Shown: positions 34,690 to 49,828 of the stretch, one piece after another
How the letters are laid out: each line of letters starts with the position of its first letter
How positions within the stretch are numbered: the first letter of the stretch is position 1
NCBI RefSeq assembly: GCF_040115645.1
Contig: NC_089568.1
Location: 1,364,001 to 1,428,000, forward strand
DNA from: Euwallacea fornicatus
Lineage: Eukaryota > Arthropoda > Insecta > Coleoptera > Curculionidae
DNA: 64,000 nt
Direction of reading: 5' to 3'
Made by a program: the position numbers and the translations under genes
The notes under the pieces: generated by a model
The model's database searches: none
Seen by the model: only the letters and a program-made list of their open reading frames with translations
Told to the model about the DNA's origin: nothing

Positions 34690-37403
34690 CTCGCTCACCT
34701 CTAGGTTCTACTAGTACTCTCTTTTCTTCTCTATCCCCACCTTCAAGTATTCCTCAAAACATTAAGGAAATGCGAGTATTCTTTGAAGCATAGTGAGAGT
34801 CAGGGGAAAAATACGGACTATGCGTCACGCAAATCAGCGATCACTGGGGATTGCCGTTTTGATAGGAGCCACCACAATTCTTTTCGAAAATTTTAAAAGA
34901 AGTCTAAACGCTCCTGTTTATCTAATTCGGCTATCTAGGAAATTGCAATAATATAGCTATCTATATCGAAACATGGTGATCAATCTTAATACTCTACCAT
35001 TAACCAATAGACAATGCTACCATGTTACATATTCAAACCCGGACATACCTAACGCAAACCCCGAAAAAAATAGAAATAAATTTACGCATAGCATGGGCCG
35101 CACCAAAAGACAAAGACGGACATTTGATCGGTTAATGTAGGCAAACAGAGAGGTGGGACATGGCAAGTATTTATTATGTTATGATTTATTTACGTTTATA
35201 CATGAAAAAACATCCTTTAGCAATCAGAGAAAAAATGGCGTCGTCTGATATCAGTCATGAAGCGTAACAACGTGCAATATTATTTATAGCGTGACCTAAG
35301 GCTAGTTTGCATTATAACGTTGCCTTATGGAAATTGCATAGGTTATATCTCGGTTGCCGACAGATTGTTTTCAGGTAATTTCGTGTAAGATTGTTTATTT
35401 ATTATTTTGAAATTATTTTATGCTCTAGTTTTGAAAATGGTTGCATTGGTTCACTTTCAGGCTAAGTTGTTTGTCGAACTGAAATGTGATTACGAAAGTG
35501 AGCAAAGAACGCTTTTCCGGTCATCCTAGAGTAAAGCGAAGGAATTTTGGTATTCCCATATTGAGAAACATTCCACTTTCCAGCACACAGCTTAAGTTAG
35601 TTCTGCGCACTCCTAGGTCCAGAGTTCTGACATTGGACAGCACTGTTTTCCATAAAGGCTTCTTTGAGGAAACGTTTGAAATCACGATTATCACTGGAGG
35701 GCACACTCCCACGTTGCCCGCCCATTTTGGGTGGCACTTTCAACTTTAGTTGCAGTTCGACTGTCATTTTGGATGTGAACCGATGTTCTATTGTAGCGAT
35801 ACAATTCCCACCCGGGTAGTTCAGTTTCGAACTACGTATTCCTTCATAGAATGATGAACAGCAGAAAGGGGCAGGTGCACGCATAATAGAGCTGTTATTT
35901 GACAAAAAATAGAAAATTTGAAAGTATTAATATGAGATGTGAGATTACTATTACTTTTAGCACTCTCCAAATAACCTACGTTTTGATTCCATCGACTAAC
36001 GAGACCCACCAAAGAGACCAAACTGCTGTTTTGCTCCTCTTAACCCTAACCCCAAAAGCTCTCGTAGTATTCAAATAAATTTGATTTTAATAAGTTACTG
36101 AAAATTACCCTTTTTTCACGGGTGATTTTAAAAGCATTAAAGGTCGCAAATCTCATCATTATGACTTAAGGTATGGTTAAGAGTTTTACCGGAAGCTCGA
36201 ATGTGCCACGACGTAACATGCTCTAGCTTCCGGCTTTATTAGTAAAAGTTCTATTATTTTTGTTCTTACATGAAGCAGTAAAACTTAAAGCAATTTTTCG
36301 ACTTTTTTAAAAATAAAATTTCCTGAAGCATTCTTCATGTAACCGACACTGAATCTCTTACGGTCACGGAGATCCCGACACATAAACAACCAATTTGAGA
36401 CACACTGTATAAGCTCCGTGGTTTAATGCGGCAAGAAGGTGTGACAAGATAAGCACTAGTTTGTACTTGCCACCGTACTACAGAGTCGGCCTCTGATGAT
36501 TTGAGAAAGTGGCACCCATCTAGATGCAATTTCATTTTGATGCAAATGTTTGAGAATACCAATAAATGGGATCTTCAATGTTCAATGCATTCTAGTTAAA
36601 CTCGTGGTGTATCTAGCATCGATGTTCTTTCTAATTTAATTTTTCGCTTTAGTTGGTACTCGAACAAATCTACCTGTAATTCAACTCTGCCTCTGCACCT
36701 GTGAGAAAGTTATGGTACTCGGCAAGGTTTGCCAAATATAATAAGAAACCGGTAGAGCAAAAAGGATGAGCCACTTGCTATTACTTTAAATTTCATCAAA
36801 TTTTGCACTTTTCAAGGTAGATATGGCAATTTAGCAAAAGAGTACCGCTCCGTCATTTTTTTAAAGTCACTCGGTGGTTTGTGGTAGTAAAAACCGACGG
36901 AGCTTATAATTTGAGACAGATGTTACCTCTATTACGGTACAATTATCGTTCTTGGTTTGCCCCTCTAAGATTTTGCAGTTGCTTCAGTCTATGCGAATTG
37001 TGAATTTCATGTGCTTTAAGATGAGTTTTGCCGCATGAGCAGATTAGCAGAAACATAACATATCATCAATATGGATATATATATTTTTTAGAATGTTTTT
37101 TAATTTTTATTTAATTTACGCACACTATCCTCAATGATGTATCGTTTCTCTGTCGGCTTCGTAACGTCGTATAAAAAAGCTTTGGAAATAAGCATTGACC
37201 ATGACATAAGACATTGCATCTCACTTGACGTCCATTTGCCTGAACAGGTTAACAGAGATGAAAAACTGCGACGTCATGGTCAACAGGTATTATATAGATC
37301 TTTCCATCAATACAAGTTCCATTGAAGAGCAATAGTCTGCGCCTGATAATAGCCATATTGATGACGAGGGGAAGGAAACTCAGCAACTTGGAAATTTGAC
37401 ATA
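34690..37403. other. Unannotated DNA
   Basis: Open frames at 35486-35749, 35521-35905 and 36335-36562 overlap on opposite strands and show no motif. No transposon end pair was found. Probably intergenic or intronic. Confidence 0.35.
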
Positions 37404-37405
37404 TA

Positions 37406-38740
37406 CAGGGTGTGCAATTTTTTTTAATGTTCAAATAAGCAATAGTATGGATCAAAATAAATAAAAAAGTGTTAGTAAACAAACGGTTTCGGAGATATGG
37501 AAGGTTACTCTTTTTGGACACATTGATTTCCAATTATTTATTACTAATAAATAACGTACAATCTTTCGTTCCTACGTAATGATAAGTGATGTGAATAAGA
37601 GTTAGTCGCATGCATTTCATGTGTGATGGTGCTAATGCCATAGAGGCGTAACGTCTTTATGCTCAATCTCATCCAAATCACCAAATTCCTTCATATTTTA
37701 TGTTTTGAAGAATCAAAATTGAGCAAACAACACTATTTATCCAGAAGTTTAACGTCGGTATCTGTTCTTAAAGCAGAAGAATCAATTTGAGCACGGATAG
37801 ACCATAGTCCGAGGACGAGAGTGAAAAGAATATCAGCTACATTAAAAATTAATATTCCATTTGTTTGGTGAATCCTCCGTGAGCAGCTGCTTTATCCGCA
37901 CCATGTACAACGAGTACAGGCCTTAATTCCACTTGATCATCAAGCACATCTGGTTTTTTTGCCACTGGGTTCAAGCAATGACGCTGAAGAGCTCAGTTGT
38001 CTTGCCAACATTCTTTTTACTGACGATGCCGGGTTCACACGGAAAGGAACCGTTAATTTTCACAATTTCACAATACGGATGTTTCGCCGACGAAAATCCT
38101 CATTCCTAATGAAATCTGAGCATCAGACGTTACTTACCTAAGCTTTCAGCAAAACACAATGGGTGATCCTTTAGCCGACATTCCTCTTGGCCAAAGACAA
38201 CAAATGTGGTTCCAACATGACGGTGCTTCGGCTCATTTTTCGTTTGCTGTTACGGAGCATTTACATCAAATTTTTCCACGTAGATGGGTAGGAAGGGGCG
38301 GACCTGCGTCAGGGCCTGCACGATCGCCCGATTTAAACCCTTTAGATTCCTTTTTTGGGAACGTTTTGAAGTATTAGTTTATAATGCTCCAGTAAATAGC
38401 CCCGAGAGGCTGCGTCTACGAATCAATAAAACAATTCAACAAACGCGAGCCAATGATGGGGTTTCAAACAGCTCCACCATCCTACAGACAAAATGTCTCT
38501 TTTGCTTGGACGGGGAAGGAGGAGACTTTGAAGATCTTACGTGATTTGACTTTTTGTTTTTGCTAGAAGCTGCTTTCGTTCGTTTGCACATCATAAATAA
38601 ATAATTAACAATTGTAAATAAATGTTTCAAAGAGAATAACCGTCCGTATCTCCGAAACCGTTTGTTTGCGCACCCACGTTTGCTAAGACTTTTTTGTTTC
38701 TTTTAATCCACACTACTACCTCTATAAATATTTTGCCCTG
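37406..38740 (+). mobile_element. Mariner-like element with about 110-bp TIRs
   Basis: TA at 37404-37405 then CAGGGTGTGC; right tip CCCTG at 38740 followed by TA. Arms of about 105-115 bp align, including AAACAAACGGTTTCGGAGATA. A second GCCCTG-TATA occurs 16 bp further right (38751-38760), so the right boundary could lie there. The transposase gene is on the plus strand and is frameshifted. Confidence 0.8.
37610..38544 (+). pseudogene. Mariner-like transposase, frameshifted
   Basis: Starts MHFMCDGANAIEA with a stop soon after. HHVQRVQALIPLDHQAH, in the usual pre-catalytic position, is recognisable. The first catalytic block is ILFTDDAGFTRKGTVNFHN (37959-38141 region). The second is MWFQHDGASAHF, then RRWVGRGG and PARSPDLNPLD (38159-38377). 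The C-terminal GEGGDFEDLT ends at TGA 38542-38544 in a shifted frame. All three catalytic acids are still encoded, but at least two frameshifts, an internal gap after the first block and an early stop prevent a full product. Confidence 0.8.
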
Positions 38741-38760
38741 TATTTTTAACGCCCTGTATA

Positions 38761-41700
38761 TTTTGAACCTCTGTTTCGGACACGCATAGTCTGTCGCCTC
38801 CGATACTCTTATTGGTGATTACTTGAACATTGATACGGACCCATCTGTCGTGGAAGTCTCATTATACATACTTTGTGCAAAGCTGACTTTCCACATGATG
38901 TTGAACATTCTAAATATGAGCATATCCAATTAATTGTTAGCCGAACCGATTAAAGGCGAACTAATCCACACTCGAACAAAACCGTCCGCACGTCCGTGAC
39001 AGCTCCACTCCATATACTTTCTACACAGGGTGATTTTTTTTTTATACAACCTCACGAGTTGCAAAACGATATTCAGCCTTCACAGCCCGTTGAAATGGTA
39101 GCAACGCTGCAATAGCTCGGACGAAATAAAAAAAAGCGTAACTACTCGTATTATTGCGTAGGCTGGTGACCACGCCCGATGTAGAAAGCAAAAGTAAAAT
39201 CAGGGTGAACTGCGACTAGATGCTCGTTTGTCGATACTGAATAAAGGCCAGTTAATCTAGCTGACTTTCAATGTTGGTTAACAATGAGTTAACGATTTTC
39301 AATTGGATCGAGACACCGCCGTTCATTGTGTTTTCCACTAACAATGAGGAACATTTACCTAGCTCGACGACAAAGTTCATCGCTAACCGACAGGTTAACT
39401 GTGGATAGGTTAAACCGGGCATCAGTGATTTTACTCGTATTTGTTGTCTCGAGTTATGATGAAACCGGGCGGTTGGACAGCATTACGCACAGAGATTGTT
39501 GTTTACTGTCTTGATGTCAACTGCAAGATCTGGTAAGAACAATTTGCACTTGTGCACATAAAGTTTAATAAGAGCAAATATTACTTTATTTGTAGTCTTA
39601 ATTCGCACCGGAGGAGGATAATTAGTCGAGCCTCGAGCAGAGCACGCCTTAAGTATGTAGCAAGCCATCCTCGATCACACCTCCTTTTTCATATACCACA
39701 GGATTGTATGAAAAACATTCGCCCATCAAACATTAGAACAAGTGAGCAGCGTAGCTTCACCAAACAAACGCCGATTGCGGCGAACTTTCATTTGTTTTAA
39801 GAGGCGGCGCAAGTGCAGGATTGGCGTCGATTCGTCGTCGGGACGCGCGTGGGGGGGCGAGGAGTGGTGCCGTATTCAAATATTGCTATAAAATATAAAC
39901 TAATATGTCAATATTATCCTCAAAGTATATTATAAACGCCTTTTGCGCGCGGCAGATGTATAGTTTTAAAATCGACCTTAAGCATTTAATTGTTGCCCAG
40001 TGTATTAAAGAGTATATGCTATTCCAATCCAAATATTAGTGGTTGCTGGACAACATTTAACAATGCGACGAACTTCAACAGCATTGATAACCACCTTGCG
40101 AGCCAATTAGACTAATTAAGACTTCCAAGCATCTCCACGTTAGAACTAAGGGCAGACAGCTTTTTGCGATTTCAGCATGTGCGAATGGAATTGGTTTTTA
40201 CCTGAAATTGGCAAAAAATGCATTGTGAAGAAGCGTGAAGGGCAAGACTTGAATGATGCTTAACAAAACTATTCACAAAATATGCTCTAATCATGGCATA
40301 TGTCTGTAATGATTATTGTTATTTCCCGACAAAACCATGGGAACTACCTCAAACTCAAAATTTAAATTATTAAACTGAGTCGCTTGAACGAATATTTGTA
40401 GTTCAGAATTAACTGATTTTAATAAATTTTAACCCCCTTATGCGCACTTATTAATGTCAGTAGTCTTAGTAACTTCAGGCTTAGGTAAAAAAGCCTCATA
40501 CGAGCAGACTCCTGGCACGTTCGACGATACAAAGTCGAACATATTTTTGAGCCACACTATAAAGGTGTCGATTTACGTAAATTTATTAAATAGATGGTAA
40601 TAAGCTTCTAGTGGTTTATTAATAATTTTTGGATCGGAATCGCTATTTTGATGGTATCTACAGAACCTCCTAAAATCATCTCAATAGGGATTATATGCCT
40701 CAGAACGGTAATTACACCGTCTGTCGTTGTACAAAATGAATCGTGGATGCTCCATGCCTTGGAGGGCTTGCCGGAACTTTAAATCTGAATGGAGAGACAC
40801 ACTGTGACTTCCTAAACCCTTCCTGAAAGGTTGAAATTAAAGAGGATATTAGAGAGCACCTACTAAAAAATACTTAGACGAGAAAACTACATAAACCCCA
40901 TCACCTAGCAGCATTCACTAGAGTGTTTCAAAGTGTACTGCAATTGTTAGTGCGCCTTTCGGATTTTTTTAAAAAATATCAGAAATCCGCTTAAGCAATT
41001 AGTTAATGCAGTGCAGTACGGAAAGTCGTACATTACTGACCCATGGTAGGAAAAGTGAGTTCCCTCGTAGAGCGTGGTAGTTTGAAAGCAAAACATCTGC
41101 GATATTTGAGTTCTTTTATAAAATATGTAAATATGGAAAATTTTATTTTCATAGAGGCCATTCTTTATGTCGATTTTCTATAAAATGGCGTGCGCTCTCT
41201 AACAGAAGTGAAAACAACCACTAAATCTTAAATGGGAAGAGATATTGAGTCATGCCGCATTTGAAAGGTCTTTCAATTTCCTTCCCACATTTACCTGTTT
41301 TTTTCTTTCATTGACTGGTTTTGAGAAATCACGTCCCAGCCGTAAACAAGCACACATATCAACTGCATTATGCAAAAATTGTTTATTGATGTTTCAATTG
41401 TTCAAAATACCGTTTATTATTTTCTAAACAGTAATAAGCTCTATTTTTGAGCTCCGCTCTAACATTTATAAAAACTTTCACTAGAATTTTCCTACCAGCA
41501 GTTGCAGTTTTCCTCTTCATTCCTTCCAAACCTGATGCTGAGTTTTATAAACAACACATGAATATTTTGATTTGCGTTTGTTTATTTGTATTCATACATG
41601 CTATTATTTCAATATGCTATTGTATTTCTAAAAAAGACAGCAAGATTAAGGCTCTTCGACTAAAAAAAGACGATAGAATCCTTCAGTCTTTGGTCGAATT

Positions 41701-44700
41701 GCTTTTTATTATTATAAACATTGTTTCGCGAGTTAAAGGCTAGCAATAGCGTTTTACAAGAAAACTCCTTCAGTTTCAATAAGATAAAGCTCCACCACAC
41801 ATTTTTTTTCTGTTAAACAAAGGTTACACGTCCCGGTAACGGGGCCGAACGAAGAGGGCCAATTGAGTAACGCCGCGATCGCCCGATTCAACATATCTGG
41901 ATTTTTTGCTTTGGCAGCATCTTTAATCTGTTGTTAAAAAAAAAACACTATTCAAACTGTCGCACAGTCTTTTGCTCAGGGAACTTATCTATAGTATTGT
42001 TTGTACACAAAGTTGCAAGCCATCAGTTTTTTCAAGTTTGTCAAAGCAATTTCAGTTCACGCAAACCAGCGTCAAACTAAACAACAGTAAGTTAAATCAA
42101 TCTACACGAATCACGTTGTTTGACAATTCTGGCACGATCATGGAACACCGATGACTACTTATTGTGTATAGACCGGATTCATCTCAAAAATCATTGGAAC
42201 GCATAGTGTTATAAGAATAGGTTTCACTTGATCAGGTTCCAAACTGACGCAATTTGAAATTTTTGCCCAAAAATTATGTCCCACTGTGATATTATACGAA
42301 AAGTCATCCACCCATTGATTTACACAGCAGAAATCGGTTTTTAATTATGCGTATGGAACTATGTAGGTAGGCATGTGCTATAGGTGGGTGCATAACCGAA
42401 TTGCATAATCAAACTCAGTTTCTAAGAAAACTGAATATAAACATATTTAGCCATCTCCAGGTACAGAAATTTCACAAAACATTGCGTTATAGTCCAGTTA
42501 CTCTTTGGTATGTGGTGCCGCCTAAAGCCAACCAAAGTCATCATGGCCAGGTGACCATAGATTACCAAACACAACATGTGTTGTATACCTCTGAAAATGA
42601 CGCAAAAACTGGTCAGTCTGAGAAAAATCTTCGTTCTGAGAAACTTCAATTAAGAAGCAGATTTGGTGAGATATAGCTGGTAAAAAGGTAATCCTTGAAA
42701 AGCTTGACGTAACTCAAAAAAACGCTCGATTAAGTGGAAACGTAAACAAATCTTGGAAATGTCTCTCGGGATTAAGCTTCCCGATTTGATTTTGCAATGA
42801 CTGAGCAATAATTTTAGATAATTTAGGTAAGTACTCAGTTTTATAATGTTCCTTGAAGGATTACTCTTTCGAACATAAAGCTTCGATTGAAAAAAAATCA
42901 ATCAATACAAAATGGAATCAAGGCCGGCTAAAGGTGAAGACGCGTCACCAACGAGAGGTTCTAAGCCAGGTAATGACAAAATTAACAACTCGCACGTTAA
43001 GATCGTTAAGTAATCTTAATGCAAGTGACGCGTGTCAGAGCCACACGGATAATCAGTGACATCATATTAGAATGACGAAATATGAATTTCTTAATCATGA
43101 GATACATGTGGACGTCCACCATTAAAAAATGTCATATCTAAATTACATGGGCTAGTAATACACTTTTACTTTCAATATGAATAATCTTTTATAATGGATT
43201 AGCTCTTATAGTGAATTAATTATTTTATAAATACATGCAACAGTATCTGGGGCTATGTAATTATGTATGTGGGTTTCGGATGTAGAATCAGATTTGTGAT
43301 GTAGGCATGTCAAAAGTTTATTTATAATTTGTGACGCGATTAAATTAAGTTCATACATTCAAATAATAGGAAGTCGTGGTTAACTGTGTCTAAGTCAGGT
43401 ACCTGCCGCCATACATAACGTAAACGGCCAAAACTAATTATGGGTTTTAGGACATAGGTCAGCAACATCACACAGCAGGGTCGTAGCAAACCATAAATTG
43501 CTAACCAGGAAGGATTTTGCAACACTGGGAGCAACGAAGTGTTAACCATTGGATTGAAAATTATTATTTATGGCCGTCCCCGTTATTCCGATACGATGAC
43601 TGGCCAAAATGTTTCAGTAATGAGAATAGTTTAATTGAGTAAACAGATTACTATTAAGCAACTTATAATGTTTCGATTGTGGTCTAGTTTAGATTACTCA
43701 GTGCATATTTTTTCACTAGAAAAACCTTTTGTCGTCTCGTTATTGCCATTTAACTTTTATTGAGGTGCAAATTTTGTATTAAAATAAAATAACGATTTTT
43801 TTTTTCAGAAATTTCATTTTGATAAATTTTGACTAGTTTCAACACGTAAAATGGTAAACCGTTTTTGCGATCACAATTGGTGCCATTTCAAAACTAGTTA
43901 CATGCAGCGAAGAGCTTTATTTCATAACACAGGTTATAAGTGGGCACCAGTAGTCACGGATGTCGCTGTAGTTCTTCACATGTGGTGTCGCTTTTTTGTG
44001 TCCGTTTACGGTGTAGCAAAAATGAAATAAATCGCATATAAAACTCATAAGAAAATATCATTTTCTACTACCGCATGCATTTTATGAGCTGCAAATGGCT
44101 CTTTGTCGCAATCATGTCGAAGTGTAGTACAATTAAAAATTTTTGTGGGTATATAACATTGGCATACGATTAAAAAAGATTTTTACAGGACGCGTGCGAA
44201 AAAAATCGTACCGCACGGTAATATTTAACAGAATTTTCCAAAGATAATGACATATTAAGGCACATGCGATGCAGCAAAAAGATTATACACAACATCAAGG
44301 CAAAACGCCCAAACAATAACTGTTCAGCGGCAATTTTGAAGACAGTTCTATCAAATTTTTCAAACAGTTAAGTTCCTTTCATTTTTCAAAAATTATCAGA
44401 CTCGTGAAAAATACATCATACAATACAACGTGCCCAATACGTCTTGGTCGCTGCCTAATATGCACTTTCTGTGAGAGTACGATAATGCGCCTTTACCGCA
44501 GGCATTTGCGAGCTGAAAGTAACATTTTACCGATTTTTTATGTTATTTTAAACATGAACTTCTTCAACTTGAAAATTTGTGTAGAGAACCTTTTGATTTC
44601 AAGTCTTTGATACCATGTCCCATTACACACTCTCCATAGCTCAGCATAGACTTAGAAACTATGAACATTAACATCAGTTTTCATTCAAGCCTTAAGGTGT

Positions 44701-47700
44701 GTAAATGAATAGAAGATTTATTTCCTACAAGAAATAGTTTAAGTTTGTACAGAATTAGGTACAATGAATATGAAGTAAGTAACAAAATTACAAAATGGAA
44801 ATTTGCAAGTAATTTTCATATTCATCAACTTCTTATTCATTGCACCTACTTCTGCGTAAACGCTAAACATCACAAACTTAAATTAAGGTGTGTAGTTGCG
44901 TTGATTGATAAGTGATCGAACAACAGTAACATTTGGCAAATATTTCCTAACGAGCAATATCTACCTGAGCCCAGAACCATCAAGTACCATTAATCTTAAT
45001 CATCTCAGGGCGTTAAAATGTCGCAATTGGCTCCATTTCTCAAAAATTAATTACCTTCTCGTGGTATGTGAGTGGACAGGAAGGATTTGTCATGACCACA
45101 TAATAGGCGTGTAAACTTTAACACATAGCTTGATATTATAAATCTGCTTAGGGCGTGCTTTGAGGGTTATGTTTGACAGAATGCACGAAGTGAAGAATAT
45201 TACGCTTCGAGCTTTGATCGGCGAAGTTTTGAAACGAAGAAAAGTGATTTCCCATCCGACATCAGATTTGCCATGCGACGTTTCGTGCTTCGGCTGCCAC
45301 CATTAACTTGATTTTTTCTTATGGGCGTCGCATCAGCTTTATCCACAGAAAAATAGCCGTGTGGCAAATTTGAAAATGTCATCGTACAGCTGAGAAAAAA
45401 TTATTAATGACAATGTATTTGTGGTTTCGCACTTCCGTGTTACATAATGCAAAAAAAAAAAACAACAAAAAATGCTCGAATTTTTTGTTTTTTTTTTAGC
45501 TATTTTCGGAAATAGTGAAAAAATTCAAATTTTGGAAACGGTATGTGGTCAAGCGCTAAGTCACGCACATTTGTCCCCATTTAAACTTCGTGTCTTCTAG
45601 TTTCCGAGATCTCTGCGACGAGGGACGAATTTGAAATGCCCTGTGTGCACACATAAGAACCCGTCCAAATCCGCCCCCAATTTGCATATTAACATACTAG
45701 TACATCTGCAAACATATGATACGAAATGATTATCTTCGCTGCGAAATACAATTTCGAAATTGCTATTGCACTTCATATTATTACTAAACACGCGATAGTT
45801 TTTAGAACAATTTTGTGCTCTTTAACGATCTACAATCAAAGCAATACCTCACTTTTAATGTGTAGCCCGTGGCATCAAAGGTACTTTTTCATAACAGCCA
45901 CAAGAACACAACTCAAATAAAACCATTAGAACAACCTTTGCTGCCTCGAATAAATCACTTTTACTGATATTACTGACCAAGAAATGTCAAACTCTTTTAG
46001 CTCGATCGATCATCTCTTAATGATCGGGTGGAGGATATCTCCGACGATTTATTAAAATGGATATTCAATTTCAGGCCGCAAAAAGCATCATTTGCTAGTG
46101 CCTTTGAATCAGTTTCACAGTTAATTGCAGGTGAATAATGGAACAACCCTGTGGAGCGTAATTCGCATAGAAAGGAAGAATAATCTTCCGAACAGCCTAC
46201 CTGTTGAGTCTTATTAAGTTCCTGCTAATTGTCCTAGACATAAATCAATCTTTATTACCGTAGGCATCGATATTATTGTAAGAGAGCGGTCTTCAAATAT
46301 GCAAAAAGTCTGTTGCGTAAGCTATTGCCTTCGGTACTCTTTGGGTACCGCCATTAAAAATAATTAGTCCTTTCTAGGCACGTGTCCATTCTCGGATACA
46401 TACCCACAATAAACAAAACTTCTTTTATCTACCGTTTGGGCTGCAGATTACATTGTGCCCTGAAGAGTGAAAGTACCTACCTAAATGAGGTACCTGCTCG
46501 CTTCACTGAGATAACCAGTCTAAATATTTTTTATTTGGCAATCGGAGTAATTTATATTTGTTTGTTCGGTCATGGTTTTGATTCTCAATGTGTGTGGCAT
46601 TGGGGCGTTTCTCAGTTGATAATTATTTCTGTAAATTAGGAGAATGAATTAACGGTCAATGATGACAAATTACTTCTGGGAAATTGACAATAATGTAAAC
46701 TGTATTATAGATAATTAAGAAAACGCTAGTGATTTTAGTCATAAATCAGAAATGAAGGCATCATTAAATAAATGAGGTCTGTCTATTTATCTATTTATCC
46801 GTACATGTAGTAATCTGTAAACCGTCCTCAGTCCTACCTGTATTACCAGCACTAATATAACCCGCTCATATCAGTACTAACACATCTTCCTCTTCATCTG
46901 TTATTTCGATAGGCAAATGACAATATTTTACACCTTTCACACGTGATTTCGTGTATGCGAAAGGTCTTTTTATGAAATTTTCGCATCTATTGCTTGCGTT
47001 GGTTGTCTATTGTCATTTGACATCGTGGAACCTTATTGGAGGACATGTAGTTCGTCTCACATAAGGATCAACAGAATGGGGACCTGGAAAACAGTAATAT
47101 ATACGAAATTACTTAAATTAGGAAAATTTGCGCAATTAATAATTGGTTTTTATACCAACTAAATTCCGAATCGTTACGGAGAAATCCGGAAAAAAACGAA
47201 TTTGGCGGTATTCGCTTTTTTGCAAATAACACTTATACGGGTACAGTTAGGAGAATGAAGATTTTACGTTATCAAACCATTAGAAGCTTTTAGCAGCGTT
47301 TTCAGTTTTCTTCTTAAGTCCTTACTTTTGGAAGTTAAATGCCAAACTTCTGATTTTCATGTAGCAATATTGAAATTTTTCAAGTGGTCATTAAATTTTC
47401 TTTTCAGCGAAGTGTTACTTTTGGCATTTTTCTCAGAAACTCCATGAGTTATAGCCATTAAAATATTTTCTATTAAGTCGGCTACGATTTTGCCTTCTAG
47501 CATTGGTACCCCGATAAATAAATAAATGCTACGAAAAAATCAAAAATATTTTCAAGTTATAAAGCCTTAAACTTGTTAGGCATGCGCATATTTACTATAT
47601 TAACTTATACGTATTGCTGAACTCAGTGTAAAATAACAAAACAATTTATTGTCTTAATGTATCTACCCAGTGCACAAAATACTGCTTTGCGTGATGAGAC

Positions 47701-49826
47701 AGAAGCAAAATAAAATCAATGATGGAATTTAATGTGAGTCCGAAATAAAACGTAAATAAATTAGTGATTTTCGAAATTTTCCGAATACGTCCGAAAGCAA
47801 ACAGTTTTTTTCACATTAATAAGTCACAAACGCTCCTCTGTGAAAGCCTGTCTTTAGCAGTTTTCAAGATCCCCACGTTAAGATGCGATTTTGAAACTCT
47901 CTGCACCTACTTTTTATTATAAATTTTGCAACAAATTTCGCAATCGTCTGATGAACATCTATGCAGATGTGGTACCGCTTCACACCCGCCTCTGCCGAGA
48001 TGATAATAATTAAAACAATTAATTAGTTTTCACATGCTGGCACCGTTCACACCTTTCTATTTTGATTATAACGAATAATTGTAGAAAATCTATAAAACCC
48101 ATAATAATAATACATCTATTTGAAGCACGAAAACAATCGTTTTAATGCACATTTTAATGCACATTTTAGGAGGTCATGTTTACTCTGAAACCATACGCTC
48201 GGACGGTAATAGCTTTACAGCAATTAACTGCATAATGGCGGTTTCTTGCTCGTAGCACGTGCATAACAGGTATCGACGGTAATACAATCTAAAAAGGACC
48301 CCATAGAATTTCACTCTCAATAGGTAACTTATCTGTGCATCGAGTCACGATCCTCAATGGAAACAAATCTATTTTGAAACCGCCATAACTCCTAAACAAA
48401 TGACAATCTCAAGCGGACACCTAGAAGACACACCCTGGTCCGTTATTTAACAGTTGAGTCCGTTTACTCCAGAAGGCTCACTTCTTTACACTGTTATTGT
48501 GGACTAAAATCTATGAAGTTATGACACTATAATCGGAGCAGGAAGAGGTTTGGAACTATAGTAGTAAACCCAATCAACTAGCTTGTATTTGTTTATTTAT
48601 CGATTTATCGCAAACTGCATGCAACGGTCCGAGCGTTGATCATTTTTTTTCAATGGGATTCAACGTTTTAGAAACGGCTGCCGAGTCAAAGATTAATATT
48701 ATTATTTCGTTCTGGTGTGATAAGTACCACGCCCGACGAGGAACACTCTGTACAGGCTAGTTTGGAATTTGCAAAGGTCACTCTAATGGTATTCCGATAC
48801 ACATGATGTGTTGGGGCGCTTGCAATGTTCTATGGAGATTGCAGATAAAATACTTGTATGATTTTTCAACCTCAATTACAAGCTTGTGCAAGTGGCTGCC
48901 ATTCAGAAGTGAATCAAGCATCAAATTTGGTTTAAGTTTTTCCATATAAAGGGCTAATTTACCTAATGGCGGTTATTTAATACATTAACCTAATTTGAGT
49001 TGGAATTAGTAATGCAGAGAGTAAACGCGGAACAAATAAACAAAAGAAAAATAGAGGAATTTTAACAATTAGGTACTGTTGATGTAACTAAGTACTGAAC
49101 CTATAAAATAAATAATTATCATTAGCTCAGGCAACTTTCATTTATAACTAATTAAATCAATTGGGAAAAGTGTCTAAAAATGAATAGAAACTAGAATAGC
49201 AGGTGTGTAATGTTGCATTGCATCCTTTACTTAACGAACTCTAATGGTGACCACAAGCATTAATTTCCCAATTAAAATTTAGTGTTTTTTAATAATTTAT
49301 GATCATAATTACGTCTTCCGAAAAACTTCGTAAAAGTGGAAGACGTATGCGCATGTATTTCCTGATTCGCCTATATGAGCGGCAAAAGACTTTGTAGAGG
49401 AAGTCAATATTTTAGAAATGCCACTTCTTATCATTCGAGTTTCCGTAAACGTACTCATCGTCATTAGGCGTCATATAATTGCATCTAATATTCCATAAAT
49501 GGATTCTTTCGGAAATTTATCATGGGCTTTTTCGTCTTATTGATGGTTTGCTTATTATTAACCTAAATAGGAACTCCATCATCAGAAAAGCAGTGTTCAT
49601 TTATAAATTCCTACCGGTTTTTGGATGAAGAAGCAAATACATAACTCGATGAAAAAAGCGATGTCAGATTTAATTCGATATCAAGTTAATCGACGGTAGT
49701 CACGGATTATATTGGGTCAATCGGTGCAAAACAGGAACAAAAGTTCACGGACCTTGTTGGTTGTTGTTGATATAGTAAATACGAAGTTCAATCCTAATGT
49801 TACACAAATAAACATCAAGAATTTTA
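38761..49826. other. Long AT-rich stretch without recognised genes
   Basis: About 11 kb. Contains an orphan transposon tip at 39024 (ACAGGGTGATTT) and another near 45640 (GAAATGCCCTGTGT, right-hand type). A GC-rich pocket with a TATA motif lies near 39.8-39.9 kb, and a tandem TTTTAATGCACA near 48148. Open frames such as 41447-41743 (98 residues, two hydrophobic stretches) and 42401-42676 show no dependable family resemblance. Intronic or intergenic DNA is most likely. Confidence 0.35.
39800..39893 (+). promoter_or_regulatory. GC-rich pocket with TATA-like motif
   Basis: A CG-rich stretch (39800-39870, including a G7 run) is followed by TATAAAA at 39887-39893. The combination resembles a core promoter on the plus strand, with start expected near 39920. 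No downstream coding exon is evident, and TATA-like strings are common in AT-rich DNA. Confidence 0.15.
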
Positions 49827-49828
49827 TA

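Noticed and set aside
41447..41743. 98-codon open frame with two hydrophobic stretches
   Set aside because: AT-rich DNA commonly yields hydrophobic chance frames (TTT and ATT codons); no family signature or conserved start context.
42401..42676. WYVVPP in an open frame with possible acceptor and donor sites, reminiscent of a JmjC domain
   Set aside because: Neighbouring residues do not follow any JmjC histone demethylase pattern and no companion exon was found.
43340..43549. DTVNHD string resembling a non-LTR reverse transcriptase motif
   Set aside because: The residues around it do not match the domain (no DFSKAF-like lead-in and no YADD or other block nearby), so a chance hexapeptide is more likely.
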